A stretch of 64,000 nucleotides of DNA, taken from contig VWND01000008.1 of assembly GCA_009599575.1 (NCBI GenBank), forward strand, positions 434,001 to 498,000, written 5' to 3'. Shown here piece after piece: positions 12,601 through 23,704 of the stretch (positions are counted from its first letter, which is position 1; each line of letters opens with the position of its first letter). The notes under the pieces are model-generated. The model ran no database searches. It was not told the DNA's origin and was given only the letters and a program-made list of their open reading frames with translations. The DNA is from Blumeriella jaapii. Its lineage: Eukaryota; Ascomycota; Leotiomycetes; Helotiales; Drepanopezizaceae. The translations under genes were made by a program, and so were the position numbers.

Positions 12601-15564
12601 AGATGGCCAAGGATTTCCGACGCCAGGAAGAAAAAGAGCGAGAAGTGACTCTCAAGTGATTCTCATAATTGTTGGTATTGAATTGTGTGCTGAAGTCTAG
12701 AGAGCAAACCTAAGTCTATGTGGGCGTCTGCACATGTCTGCACGTGTCTGCACGTGACCAGACCACAGATGGTTGTCCCCATAAACTATTTTCTCACATT
12801 TACTAATTTGATAAGTCTGAGCAATTTCATTTCTACGATTAAGTCAGGCTGAATTCCTTTATCAAAATTTTGGTTATGGAAACTATTAGTGGAGGCTACA
12901 AAAATCTTAATATAAAAGCGGGAGGTCAGTTGACTTCAACTACAGAGTACAGAGTAGAAAAACGCGTTCAGAATAATCTGTGGCGATCTATGATCTTGAA
13001 ATTTCCGGACTTCAAAGCCCAGAGCTGAGGAATAATTCAATTGTCTCTACGCTGTACGAACGATATCCCAACTTCCTATCACTCGGATCATGGATCTTGA
13101 ACGATACAACTACAATGTCCAAGTACACAAGTGTCAGATACAGACAAAACTCAGCGAGGTATGCTCCGCTTTTCTACTTCCCATCGAGACATCGTATCAA
13201 AAGAAGAAGAAGAAAACGAACAGAAAAATCGCCAGCCACACCACAAGCGATGTGTACAACAAGCCTGATCAGACGTATCACCACAGGACCATCCAGCATA
13301 TCGGACTGAGATGTCGAAGCATTCTTAGATTCACTATGACCTGATCCTTCTACAGCCTTTCAGTCCCTGTTAGAATCGGTGTTTGTCTTTCTTCTATATA
13401 CTACTGTGCGCTTCGATCAAAGGCAGCGGTTCAAGAGCCTCCTCTGCTGATTTCCCGAGGAGGAAAACTGCTGGTAGGAGTCTGTGTACTCGCGAGCTCC
13501 GGGCCATTGAGACTGGAGGACCATCTACGAGACCCTTTGGTCGATGCGTTCTCGCGTCACCTCTCTCATAGCGAGTTCTTCATTTCCCGGCTCTCGTGCC
13601 CGAGGACGAACGAAAGCTCCACGATCGAGGGCGATGATTATCGATTCAAGAAAAACCTCGCTTGCAACTTTCCCCCTCTTTTCTGCAAGCCTCGACTGGA
13701 CCCAAACCCGCACATCATGCCGATGACTGGAAGTCTTCCGACAAAGGGTATGACATGATACAAGTGTACCATCATCACAAGACCCCTTTTGTTCTCTCCT
13801 TATGACTTCCACTCCTTCCATCGATCCTGACCCCCACGCGGCCCGTTGCACCTTGGCAACTTCGCGCTCGTCCTCAGCAGTTGAGCTGTGCCGTCGAGGG
13901 GAGCTGAGACGAGCCGAAGAGGTCTCGCTCAAGTCTCATCGATCGAAACCGAGGCCGAAGCCGCGCCCAATCCAACCACCCACCCACCCACCCATCCATC
14001 CACGCACGTACAGTAAGTAAGTACCTACGAGTAAACGCATCACGGCCTCCCGCCCCCCCATCCAGACCCGAATCTTGACACCCACCCCTCTTTCCACACA
14101 TCCAAGACTCGAGCGAACATCTCCTGCGCATGAGATAACATATCGTGGCTTCATGCGTCTGTGCACGTAGACGTGTACACCTGTTCAGAAGAGGGAACTT
14201 GCCAGATGAGTAAGCGAGTTGCTTCGAGGACTAATAAGCGTGCTGTTTGGATAGAATCTGTTCCGACGAGCATCCTTTGAAATAAGCGAGCGAGTCTTGG
14301 CATGGAGGTTTACAGACATAGTACAGTACAGTACAGTACTGTACCCCGTCACACTTCCTCTCACTTTCCTCCACCCTTCCACCTTTTCCACGCATCAGCA
14401 CATTCCTACTCCCTATCTAGCACAGGTACGTCCGTAGGCGAGTGGTTCAAAACAATCCAACATATATGGTCTGGTCTTGTGACCTGTCTTATTTCCGTCC
14501 CAGCCTGTAACGCGGGATGTGCTGTATTTATCTATCTGCTTGAGGGCGAGGGGGGTTCGATAAGTTCAGTATGGCTAGCTACATGTGCAGTACAGCAGAT
14601 AGGTATCTATCTAAGTGATGCTTTCAGCAACTTCAAAATACATCCATACATCTCTTCGACGTTTCATCCCAACCAGGCGCAGTGGCTGGCATTACTATCA
14701 TGGAAGTACAGGTTCGGCGTAAGCTCACGCAGGATAGATCACATAGGACTTGGGATGTGCAGATTGATTTTGGTATCGAATTACAGTGAGTATTAGCACC
14801 ACATTCTCACAAAGAGAGCTGATTGGACTCTAACCTAGGTATGTAGTACTACGGCCACCCAGTTCAAATCTGTTCCGCCTCACACGCTACATTCTCCATC
14901 TGCCCCGAACAACAAAGGGTCGTCTATTAACCCATCAAGCACTTTGTTTACTATTTATTATTGACGATAGACCTGCTATCCGTAATAAGCATGACGCTGT
15001 CCGTGTAAAAGATCGTAAGATCAAGACAATTCCCATCAACACACTCCCAAAAAAGTGCATAAACTATGGTACATACAGAGCCCGTCTACAGTACCCAATT
15101 ACCAGCAAAACAGACGAATGGAACCATCTCTCCATCTTCATTCCCATCCTACACCATATTACTCTCCCTCCACAAGTCTGTCTGCCTTCCATTTTACTCC
15201 TCGAAACACGGCTTTTTTTTTTAAACCTTTTCCCCTTCCTGTATCTTGGAGCCTCCAACCGCAACCCCAACTCGCGCCAGGCCCCCGCCCCCGCCCACCT
15301 ATTTTACCACAGCTAGAGAAGCAAAAGTACTCGAGCATAAGACACGCGCGGCCGCTAACTGGACCATACCATACCATAAACACCGCGTCCGCCCTCGCAG
15401 ACTTACTTGTGGAACCTTTTCGATACTGATGCTAAATCGGACAAGGATGTAGATGTATTGCTGAGAATTAGGGAGCTGGTGAGAGATGCGTGTGTTCATG
15501 TGCAGGCATCTCTCGAAAACAAAGAAACACTGATGAGAGAAACTAGGAGCAGCAGGCAGGGCTC
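9646..15564. other. Long intergenic region without a convincing gene
   Basis: About 5.9 kb, lower in GC than the flanking genes from about 10 to 13.3 kb. Several short frames on the + strand at 10364-10600, 10759-10941 and 10962-11183 are Ser/Lys/Arg-rich and lie in three different frames; they could be remnants of one gene, but I recognise no family and no clean splice sites join them. A TATAAAAG box lies near 12912, upstream of a frame at 12980-13309 that I cannot identify. A GTACAGTAC chain is at 14318-14343. Confidence 0.45.
10364..11183 (+). pseudogene. Possible decayed coding region, unidentified
   Basis: Three successive + strand frames (10364-10600, 10759-10941, 10962-11183) translate to hydrophilic, Ser/Lys/Arg-rich peptides of 78, 60 and 73 residues, including an RTRTRSRERA run. 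They lie in different frames within 820 bases. This pattern could be a decayed gene or chance. There is no recognised domain. Confidence 0.15.
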
Positions 15565-17197
15565 TTACTCGTGGTCCGCACCGACCGAGATCGACGCCCG
15601 CGAGACGGGTGCCGGGTGGTGCAGGATGGGAGGCACGGGATAACCCTGATTGTAGGTGCCCATTTGTGGGACGTAACGGTACTCCTGGCCGTTCGCCAGC
15701 CGGCCGGCGTCGGCCAGCGACGGGAGGAGCGAGCCATCGGCAGTGGTGGTCGAGCCCTGACTGTCGATGGAGGGCCGCTTGGAGCAGCCCTCGCCGCTGC
15801 CGCTGCTGCTGGGATTGTGGGCGTACGAGGAGGAGGAGGAGGAGGAGTTCTCGGAGTCGAGGTCCTGGCTGCAGGGCGGCGTGTGGTACATCTCGCTAGC
15901 ACTCTGCTGGCTCATAGAGACCGATGGCTGCGACCCGTAAGTCAGCTGCGAGGAGGAAGAGAAGGACTCCGGGCTTGTACTTTGGCTCGTCATAAAGGAG
16001 TTGGATGACAGAGAGGCGTTTTCCGTCGCGGCGGCCATGTTCTGCCGCACGTTCCGGATGTAGTTGCAGTTGGGATCGAAGGGCTGTGACTGCAGGGTCG
16101 CAGTTGAAGGCAGGCCGTCGGCGGAGGATCGGGGATAGGCTCCTACTGCTCCTATCTGTGTGGATCGGCCTGGATGTGCCGTTGGATATGGCAACAGGCG
16201 CTCCCCGCTTGCGTGGACCGGTGGCGGGAGCGATGTGCCCATGACGTTCAGTGACATATTCCTATGATCGGAGCTCATCGAGGAGCGGAGGGGGAAGTTG
16301 GCCCCATGATGGTACGGCGCTTGAATCTGACCGTGGCTGTAAGGCGTGTCTGAGTGCTCGACGTAGAGCGGGGTCTTGGGGAGTTGTGGGGTGGTAGGCC
16401 AGCCTCTTGTGGATGTGGAAGTGGCGTAGTTGGAGGGAACTCCCAGATCCTCAGTCCCAATGAGTTGACTCTGAAGGTTGTAACCCAGCTCGTCCCCGTT
16501 GAAGTCGCCGAAAGACGTCATTGGGTAGTATGGCTTGACTGCATACTGCTGGTAGCTCGGGAGAGTGTTGTTGCGATACTGATAACCATCGACAGGAAGA
16601 GGTGTAGGATTATGTGGTGTGTACTGAGGGCCAAAAGGGATGCGGCAGTTCAGTCGGGAGGCTGCACCACCCGAAGCATCGTAGTCGTACGCGGCACACT
16701 CATTTTTCATCTGAGCTGGTTCGGACGAGACCTGCATGAGCAAGTCAGCTTGAAGTCCATGTGGAGAGAGCTGGAAGCTGGCAATTACCCTCAGGAATTG
16801 GCACTGGTCATTTCCGGCATTCTTGCAATTGGTACATGGTCCACCGTTACCGGCATCACCACTGCAGCGGATCTTGCGCTTTCGGCATCGACCGCACTGT
16901 TAAATGTATCAGAGAAGTATAAATGATACCGGTTCATCATCAAGGACTCACGGCAACTGGAATCCTGCTTCTGGGGCGGGAGCTTGAATCGCTTTCAGGA
17001 GACTGTCCACTGGCTCGAGGCTCGTGGGGCGATGGACGGTGGGTTCGCGAAGCTGGATAGATACCATGAGTGCCGGTATTATACTCTCGATCGTGGCTAA
17101 TAGGATAGCCTTGCCCACGGCTACTGTAACGGCGAAAGGAGGCCTCCTCATCGTTTTCTTGAAAGCCTCCATTGTATGGAGCAGCTACTCGACCCAT
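15565..17197 (-). CDS. Zn(II)2Cys6 transcription factor
   Basis: Three exons: 17197-16952, 16896-16789 and 16731-15565. The introns are 55 nt and 57 nt, both phase 0; the second has no stop but has a good branch site (GCTGAC) and CAG acceptor. The product is 506 aa. The binuclear zinc cluster has cysteines at 83, 86, 93, 103, 106 and 114 (CGRCRKRKIRC, then CTNC and QCQF), the standard C-X2-C-X6-C-X9-C-X2-C-X7-C. The rest is Ser/Gln/Pro/Tyr-rich and disordered-looking, with a serine run near the C-terminus. I do not see the usual fungal middle-homology domain. The start is uncertain: the frame stays open without ATG to about 17278, and another ATG at 17265 starts a 26-codon frame that overlaps this start. 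The regulated pathway is unknown. Confidence 0.85.
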
Positions 17198-17265
17198 CTG
17201 CACGGGAGGAACTCTGTCAGATCTTCCAACAAGGAGAGGGTCTCGGGCGTAAGCGGAGTTGACAT
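17185..17265 (-). promoter_or_regulatory. Upstream ORF overlapping the Zn2Cys6 factor start
   Basis: An ATG at 17265 opens a 26-codon frame that stops at 17185, beyond the proposed main start at 17197 and in another frame. An upstream AUG overlapping the main start usually lowers translation of the main frame. It could also mean that the real first exon lies further upstream. Confidence 0.4.
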
Positions 17266-20200
17266 GCCTTTGCGCTTTTTATTTGAGATGACCGGAAATG
17301 ATTTAGGATATGGGGTTGTAGTGAGGGGTTCACGGATCTCTGAGAAAACGAGTGTGTATTGTTGTTGTTGCGAGAAATCCGGGAATCTCGATGTCAGAAG
17401 ATGCTTGAAAAATCGTCGGGGATCATGGGATCGTGTGGAATTTGTGAGAAGTTGGGGGAGGCCGCTGTTATAGTTGTGTGACCGACTTCACATCATGAAG
17501 TTTGCTTGCCTTTCCTCGCCAACGAAACGAAGCAGGGCTCCAGTCTAAAAAGTGAGAACCCCCAAAAGTGATATGTGACCAATTTTGACAATTTCACCGT
17601 TGTCAAGCTGGCAGATACAGAGCGGAGGTGCATTTGCAGACCACTCAACCCTAAAGCAGCCTATGTGCATTGCAGCCCCTGTACCAAAACAGTAGGGGCG
17701 GAAGGCTGCATGAGGATGTAGCCCCCATGGCCACTACCGATCAGGCCACCAGTGATCTTCGCCATGCTCGGCAGATACGGCAAACAAGATCTAGGGCTCG
17801 CCAGTTGGAAGTCGGGATGAGAAGCGCCGTGGACCCTCTCTCCTTGGACTGGCTGAGACGGATGGAGTATGTCCCTTGTCGAGTGGAATCCCGAGTTTTG
17901 GGAGCCTTGAGACTGTCTTTACTTATGAAACTCGGAGACGGCATGAAAAGATGAGCGGACGACTGGAAACAACAACAATCGGACATCGTCTAAAGTCTGG
18001 CACTGGCGTGGACCCTTCCGGAGCTGAGGGCTAGCGGCCACAATCAACACTTGATCTGACAACCGCTGGTCCCCAATCAGCCGGAGAATTGGCCCGAGGG
18101 CCTTTGCTTGATCTGGCCAGAGGCACAGTGCGAGACATGATGTGACAGGAAACTGACGCGGCGCCCAGTAACATGAGATAGCAAACAAACCCACAGAGGC
18201 TCTCAACGGTGATCGTGCAACAGAAACAGCAAACGTAGCTGGTGTCACTCCGTAGCACACACCGCAACACTTTCGACCCTGCTCATGAGAAGATCGGATC
18301 ATTCCAGAGTGCCTCGATGATGCTGCAGATATGCATGTACTCTTCATCACATGCAGCGAAGCATATCTGAGAAAAAGCCAGTGGAAGTAGGTCCTTGCGG
18401 CAATGGTCCCAAGCCCTGCTTAACACAAACCACTGCGCACTTGAAGACGCAAGTTCTGGATCCATCTTGAACGCTTCGCGCACCATGCCACGGGTCACAG
18501 GACAGAAGTCTTGGACGCACACTTGGCCAGAAAGCAGCGGCCTGCGTGCTTGACTGGTTTCGTTGAGCAAACTCGGCTGTCGTATTCCATAAAAAATCTC
18601 TGAAAATCAAACAAATCATGAACCGACTAGAATCAGATTACTATGTGTTTGCCGAGAACGTTGCGAGGCCAGACCAGCCAGCCAGCCAGCCACCTTGCAC
18701 CACCCTGCATGATCGTGATTGAGGTAGGGGGAGATGCCGTGGCACCTAATTGTAAAATGGACAGTCATCTGGCGACCAGGACGAGACTTGCTTGGAGGAA
18801 AGACACTCCTCAAGCGGTCCAATCAAGCCGTCTGCGACCTGAGCGCCCACGGGCATCTTGGAAATCCAGTGCAAGGCGTCGTACCGAAGGAGATCGCGAT
18901 CAAGGTGACTACTACGCTGCTTGTGGAGCCCAGATCATGAGGTTAGTGACCGAGATTCTGCAGCAGAGCCGAGAGGGTGACAAAGGACCAATACCTCACT
19001 TCGCTGCAGAAACGATGCGAGTAACCTTAGCTACTTCGTTCCTGACGATCAAAGCAGTATTTCCTGAAAAGTACCAACTCGCTTCTCCGGCAGTCAACTT
19101 GCCTCTCAAAGGAAAAAAATGATACCTTTCATTCCGGAAAAGGATGCTGATGTTGATCCCAGAGTCATCTCCACATTTGCTGCATCATCACAGTGCAGAG
19201 ATGTCGAAGCAGATACAAGGCCCGGGGAAAGAATTACCATACCTGTGTATCTGTAGTGTGACGAGCGGATGCTCTTGAGCCCTACCTCTCAGCGATAGAA
19301 GCTGTCATACGTTGCTGCAGGTTTCATTCCACAACAGAACGTTTGCCTCCTTTCATTTCGCAAGAAGACGGCTAGGTTGCTGCTGTTCGGTATGCCGAGA
19401 GGTACCTTGCACCGATTCGGTGTCCGAGTGAGTACAGCAGTACTCGTGCCTTGAAAGCTCGCGAGAGGAACGAGCTTCTAGACCTAGTCTCGGATCAAGT
19501 TCCGGCTCGACACTCAAGAGCGGGACGATTCGACCGGCCCTAGAGAGCTTTTTCAGGGCTCTGGACGTCGATGTATCATGCGGAGCAACCCAGAGTCTTC
19601 CAGGGACCGGAAAGTGAGAGAAAGGCCTATCTTGGTCCGCAGGAAGTCTTGAAAAACCAGAGACTTGAGATGAGCCCAACAAGATCAGAAGCCCGGCCGC
19701 TTCTCGGTCCTTCCTGGTGTTTTGGCCGTTGTGTGCAATTCCCAATGCAGTGATTAATGTGGGTGGATTGCATCAAATGGGGCACCTAGAGTTGAGGGTA
19801 TTCAGGACACGGGGCTGCACCGGGGCAGGCCTTCCGGGCTTCCTGAAGTCTTCCCATGTCATGGACTCGTTTGATATCATACCTTTAATTATATGGCGGG
19901 CACGTGGCAGACCCATGTTTGTGCAACTGACAATTCTCAGATTCGGTGCGCTTGGCGACGTTCTGCCAAAGGAGAGACGCCTTTCGCTCCCCTTGAAGTA
20001 TGCGGATAGCCGTCAACCTGGCGGAGAGTTTGGAACCATTGGCCTTAAAGCTCCGAAGACCCGGTAGTCGTTGAGAGGTGTGGGGGAAAAGAAGACTGTT
20101 GTGTTCAGGAGATCTGCAGACATATCAAGGTCTGTGGTCGGCATGGACCGTCAGATCCAGGCACTGTCGAGTACATTCCATGGATAGCGTAGATGGCAGA

Positions 20201-20914
20201 CAGAGCCGTGTTGTTGAGAATGCAGCCGATCGAGACGTGCAGGAATTCGAGCGCAGCACGCCGTTGTCAGGCGAGGGAGGACAGAGACTCCATGTCACTC
20301 CCTCAGGACCAGCCGTCGCACAATGCCATCATTTTGAGATCTCGGGAGATCTTCTCAAGGATAAGCGTTGCAACGAGGACCGGACCGGCCCCTCACTGAT
20401 GGCATACCTAGATGCCCGTGCCGGAAGATAGATCCCATGTGATGTTGACCACAATCCGACAGTTGCAAAAGGCTCGTATTGTAGACCAGAAGGCCGTTTG
20501 ACGACGCTCCTTGACGTTCAGCGCCTTTGCAAGAGATGAAAGCGATCTCCGAATTGCACAGGGCGACGGCGGGCGCGCTCGCATGAACAGATCAATGAAA
20601 ACAGAGAAACAAAGAGGAGGTACAAGGTCGGAGAGCACGGAGACAGAGCTGAGTTACTTTGCCAAGGGCATTTGCCAAAGGCAAAAATACCAGCAGAAAA
20701 GAGCTGAAGGGGGAGAGGAAATCGAGGAGGGATGGAGAGTTCTCCAAAGACAAATGGAAAAGAATCCGGGGCGGCAACTAAGCCCGCTAGTGAAAACGCT
20801 AATGCCACGATAATCCGTACCCGTACTGTAGTGAAGAAACAACACCAACACCAACACCAACATCAAAGACAACCCTCCACCCACCGCTACGTCCGGCCTC
20901 TTCTTACCGCAAAT
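17198..20914. other. Intergenic region without a convincing gene
   Basis: The first 300 bases on the - strand (17480-17280) look like a 5' leader, with a CAACAACAACAATACAC stretch. The rest, about 17500-20800, has many medium frames on both strands (for example + 18643-19122, - 17919-18350, - 18283-18570, - 19353-19745). None has a recognisable domain, and they overlap each other. A decayed gene is possible but unproven. CACCAACACCAACACC repeats precede the cyclophilin start. Confidence 0.45.
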
Positions 20915-22440
20915 ATGAGTGTTCTCCTCGAAACATCTGCTGGGGACATCGTCATCGATCTTCTCACAGACTACTCCCCGAAGCTCTGCGAAAAGTAAGC
21001 TGCCCTGCTCGCAAGGCCCCTCACCTGTCCCAATAACTCCCAACAGAACCGCCGCGGCGCCCGTCTACACACACTCGATGCATACATACTAAGCCATCAT
21101 ACAGCTTTCTCAAGCTCTGCAAGATCAAATATTACAACTTCTCCCCCGTTCACAGCGTCCAAAAGGACTTTTCCTTCCAGACTGGCGACCCCCTCGGTCC
21201 CTTCTCCTCCGAATCCGATGGCGGCTCCTCCATATGGGGCGTGCTCTCGAACGACCCTTCGCAACGCACGTTTCCGGCTTCCTTCCACCCGAAGCTCAAG
21301 CACGCCGAGCGCGGCACTGTTAGTTTCGCAACAGCGCAATCGCCGCGAGATCCCGAAGAAAGGATCGCAGGCTCTCAATTTATTGTAACGCTCGGCGATG
21401 ATCTGGACTACTTGGATGGCAAAGCCGCGGTCTTCGGCAAGGTGGTGGAGGGTTTTGATGCGCTGGAGAAGATCAACGGGGCGTTTTGCGACGACAAAGG
21501 GCGCCCGATGGTGGATATCAGGATCAAGCACACGGTCATCCTCGACGACCCGTACAACGACCCCCCTGGACTGGTGGAGCCACCTGAGAGTCCGTTGCCC
21601 TCCAAGGCGCAACTTGCGACGGTCAGAATTGGGGAGGATGATAACTTGGATGAGGAGCTAGACACCGAGGCTGCGGAGAAGCAGAGGCGTGAGAGGGAGG
21701 CCAGGGCACAAGCTTTAACGCTGGAGATGGTGGGGGATCTGCCTTTCGCAGAGGTCAAACCACCGGAGAACGTGTTGTTCGTGTGTAAGCTGAACCCAGT
21801 CACGACAGGTATGTTTCACCGATTACGAATTTACGTGTAGGAGACACGGGCTAAAAGCATATCTGCAGACGAAGACCTCGAGTTGATCTTCTCCCGCTTC
21901 GGCACCATCCTCTCTTGCGAAGTGATCCGCGACAAGCGCACGGGTGACTCGCTACAATACGCCTTCATCGAGTACTCGGAGCAGTCCTCCTGCGAGCAAG
22001 CGTACTTCAAAATGCAAGGCGTCTTGATCGATGACCATCGCATCCACGTCGACTTCTCGCAGTCGGTGTCCAAACTATCCGACACGTGGAGGACGGCGAC
22101 GAACTCGAAGAGGAGGAATGAGAGAGGAGGGTTCGGAGGCGTGAGCGGGCTGGAAAAGAAGAGACAGTACAAGGCGGGGGGGAAGGAGAGGAGGGATCGA
22201 TATGGGATGGTGTATGATGAAGAGGAGTTGAGGAGGAGAGGCGACAGGGAGCGTGAGGGGAGAGGCGAGAAGAGCCGGAGAAGTCGGAGCCGGAGTCCGA
22301 GGATGGAGAAGGAACGGGCATTTGGCGGGAAGGCAGAGGACCGGCGCGGCGACAGGTATAACAGGGATGATAGGGATAGGTGGGGAGGCGGAGATGGAAG
22401 TAGAGGAGATAGACGAGACGATAGTTACAAGCGGAGATGA
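20915..22440 (+). CDS. cyp6: Cyclophilin with RRM domain (PPIL4/Cyp6 type)
   Basis: Three exons: 20915-20994, 21105-21808 and 21869-22440; introns of 110 nt (branch TACTAAG) and 60 nt. The product is 451 aa. An N-terminal cyclophilin domain covers about 1-165, with the family's signature [12 protein letters not shown] right at the first splice junction. An RRM lies at about 250-325 (RNP2 LFVCKL, RNP1 LQYAFIEY). The tail is Arg/Asp/Glu/Gly-rich with an RS stretch ([11 protein letters not shown]). Nuclear, spliceosome-linked roles are known for PPIL4-type proteins. The catalytic arginine of cyclophilin A is replaced (HSVQKDF in place of HRIIPGF) and the substrate-binding tryptophan is Tyr, so prolyl isomerase activity may be weak, as in other PPIL4 proteins. 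The gene is convergent with the next one. Confidence 0.93.
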
Positions 22441-23704
22441 AGGCAGTAATTGCCTCGCTCTCATCAAGAACAAATCCGGAGCCGTCGTCGGACACACGCG
22501 ATTCGAAGCCAACTTCAGCGAGCCGGCCTCCCAGGTTACAGCACTTAGTGTACAGTACTTGGCAGCCGACTTCGACACCAACCAACCAAAACGTCGCGCA
22601 TACCTGCACACGATCGATACCTTACCTCTTGTATGCAGTGTTAGCATCCATTCGAAAGGTCGAAATAGAACACAAGCTCCATCAATGGTGGATGTACAGT
22701 ACTGTACGGACAGCAACGCATGTAGAGATCCCCTGGCTCGCCCGCCACCCTTCCACATGGAAAGTCAACAAGCCATGGGAACGGGCATCAAGTTCCCACA
22801 CGCACAGCCGGGAGAAGCCTCATCACAGTACAACCTCATTCCACGTCTGGCCTTCCTCCCAGCCTTCCGGGCCAAACGACAGTCGACGGTCTGCGGCGCC
22901 TGGTTTCCGTGTCGGTGCAAGAGATGGAGTGTGATCTGCTCCCGACGTTGTTGACTTTACAATACTGTACTGTATACACATCCGGCACATCCGGCACATC
23001 CGGCACACGTCTATCTCGGGCCATCCATCCGGCACGATCCTTCCCGTCTCCGGAATCTTGAGAGAACGGGGGTCGGGCGTCTCGCTTAGTAATGGTGTTG
23101 GGCAACTACATACAGTAAGTGCCCGTCTGTCTGCCAGTGGAGACGTGACGAGGGCGAGGCACAGTACAGTATCCAAGTATTATGCTGCCGCCGCATCCAA
23201 CAGTGAGTGCTGCATGTTCGTTCGACATTCGTCGATGGATGCTGTTCGTGTTGCGAGATGTGATCCTCGGCGCGCCTTTCTTCTTGCCGTCAACCCGAGA
23301 GGGAGTGGTGGTTGGATCTTTGGGTGATGTCCATGTGCAACATTCGGTAACGCGTCTGTGATGAAAGATTTGAGAAACCATCTATCACATCTGCTAACAA
23401 TTCCAGCGAAGCACGCAATTGCAGAAGACGCGTTCCTTCTATCTCTACTGACGTTGGTAATCGTACATAGCTAGGTAGCTACTTGACATGCTACGATTCC
23501 CTTGGTGCGCAAATCAGCCAAGCAAGCATCAGCGTTTCCCTTGGCAGCCCTATGTGCTACTACTGTACAAAGCTACAAGTACAGCAAGTCTGCGCCGGAC
23601 AGCCAGGACAAACATTCCAGCGCGCCAAATTCAGAAACTTCATATCTTCCTCATACATCACACTGTACATCTATCACAACCGACCACTATGTCATCAATC
23701 ATCG
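22441..23704. other. Intergenic region between convergent genes
   Basis: It contains several GTACAGTAC/GTACTGTAC motifs (22549, 22694, 22960, 23160), a CATCCGGCA triple repeat (22978-23006) and no credible gene. Frames continuing beyond 23483 are antisense to the next gene. Confidence 0.6.

Noticed and set aside
14302..14796. 164-codon + strand frame
   Set aside because: Begins in a GTACAGTAC chain and has no domain; chance frame.
18643..19122. 159-codon + strand frame with a helical-looking second half
   Set aside because: No recognisable family, overlapped by - strand frames of similar size, and no splice partners found.
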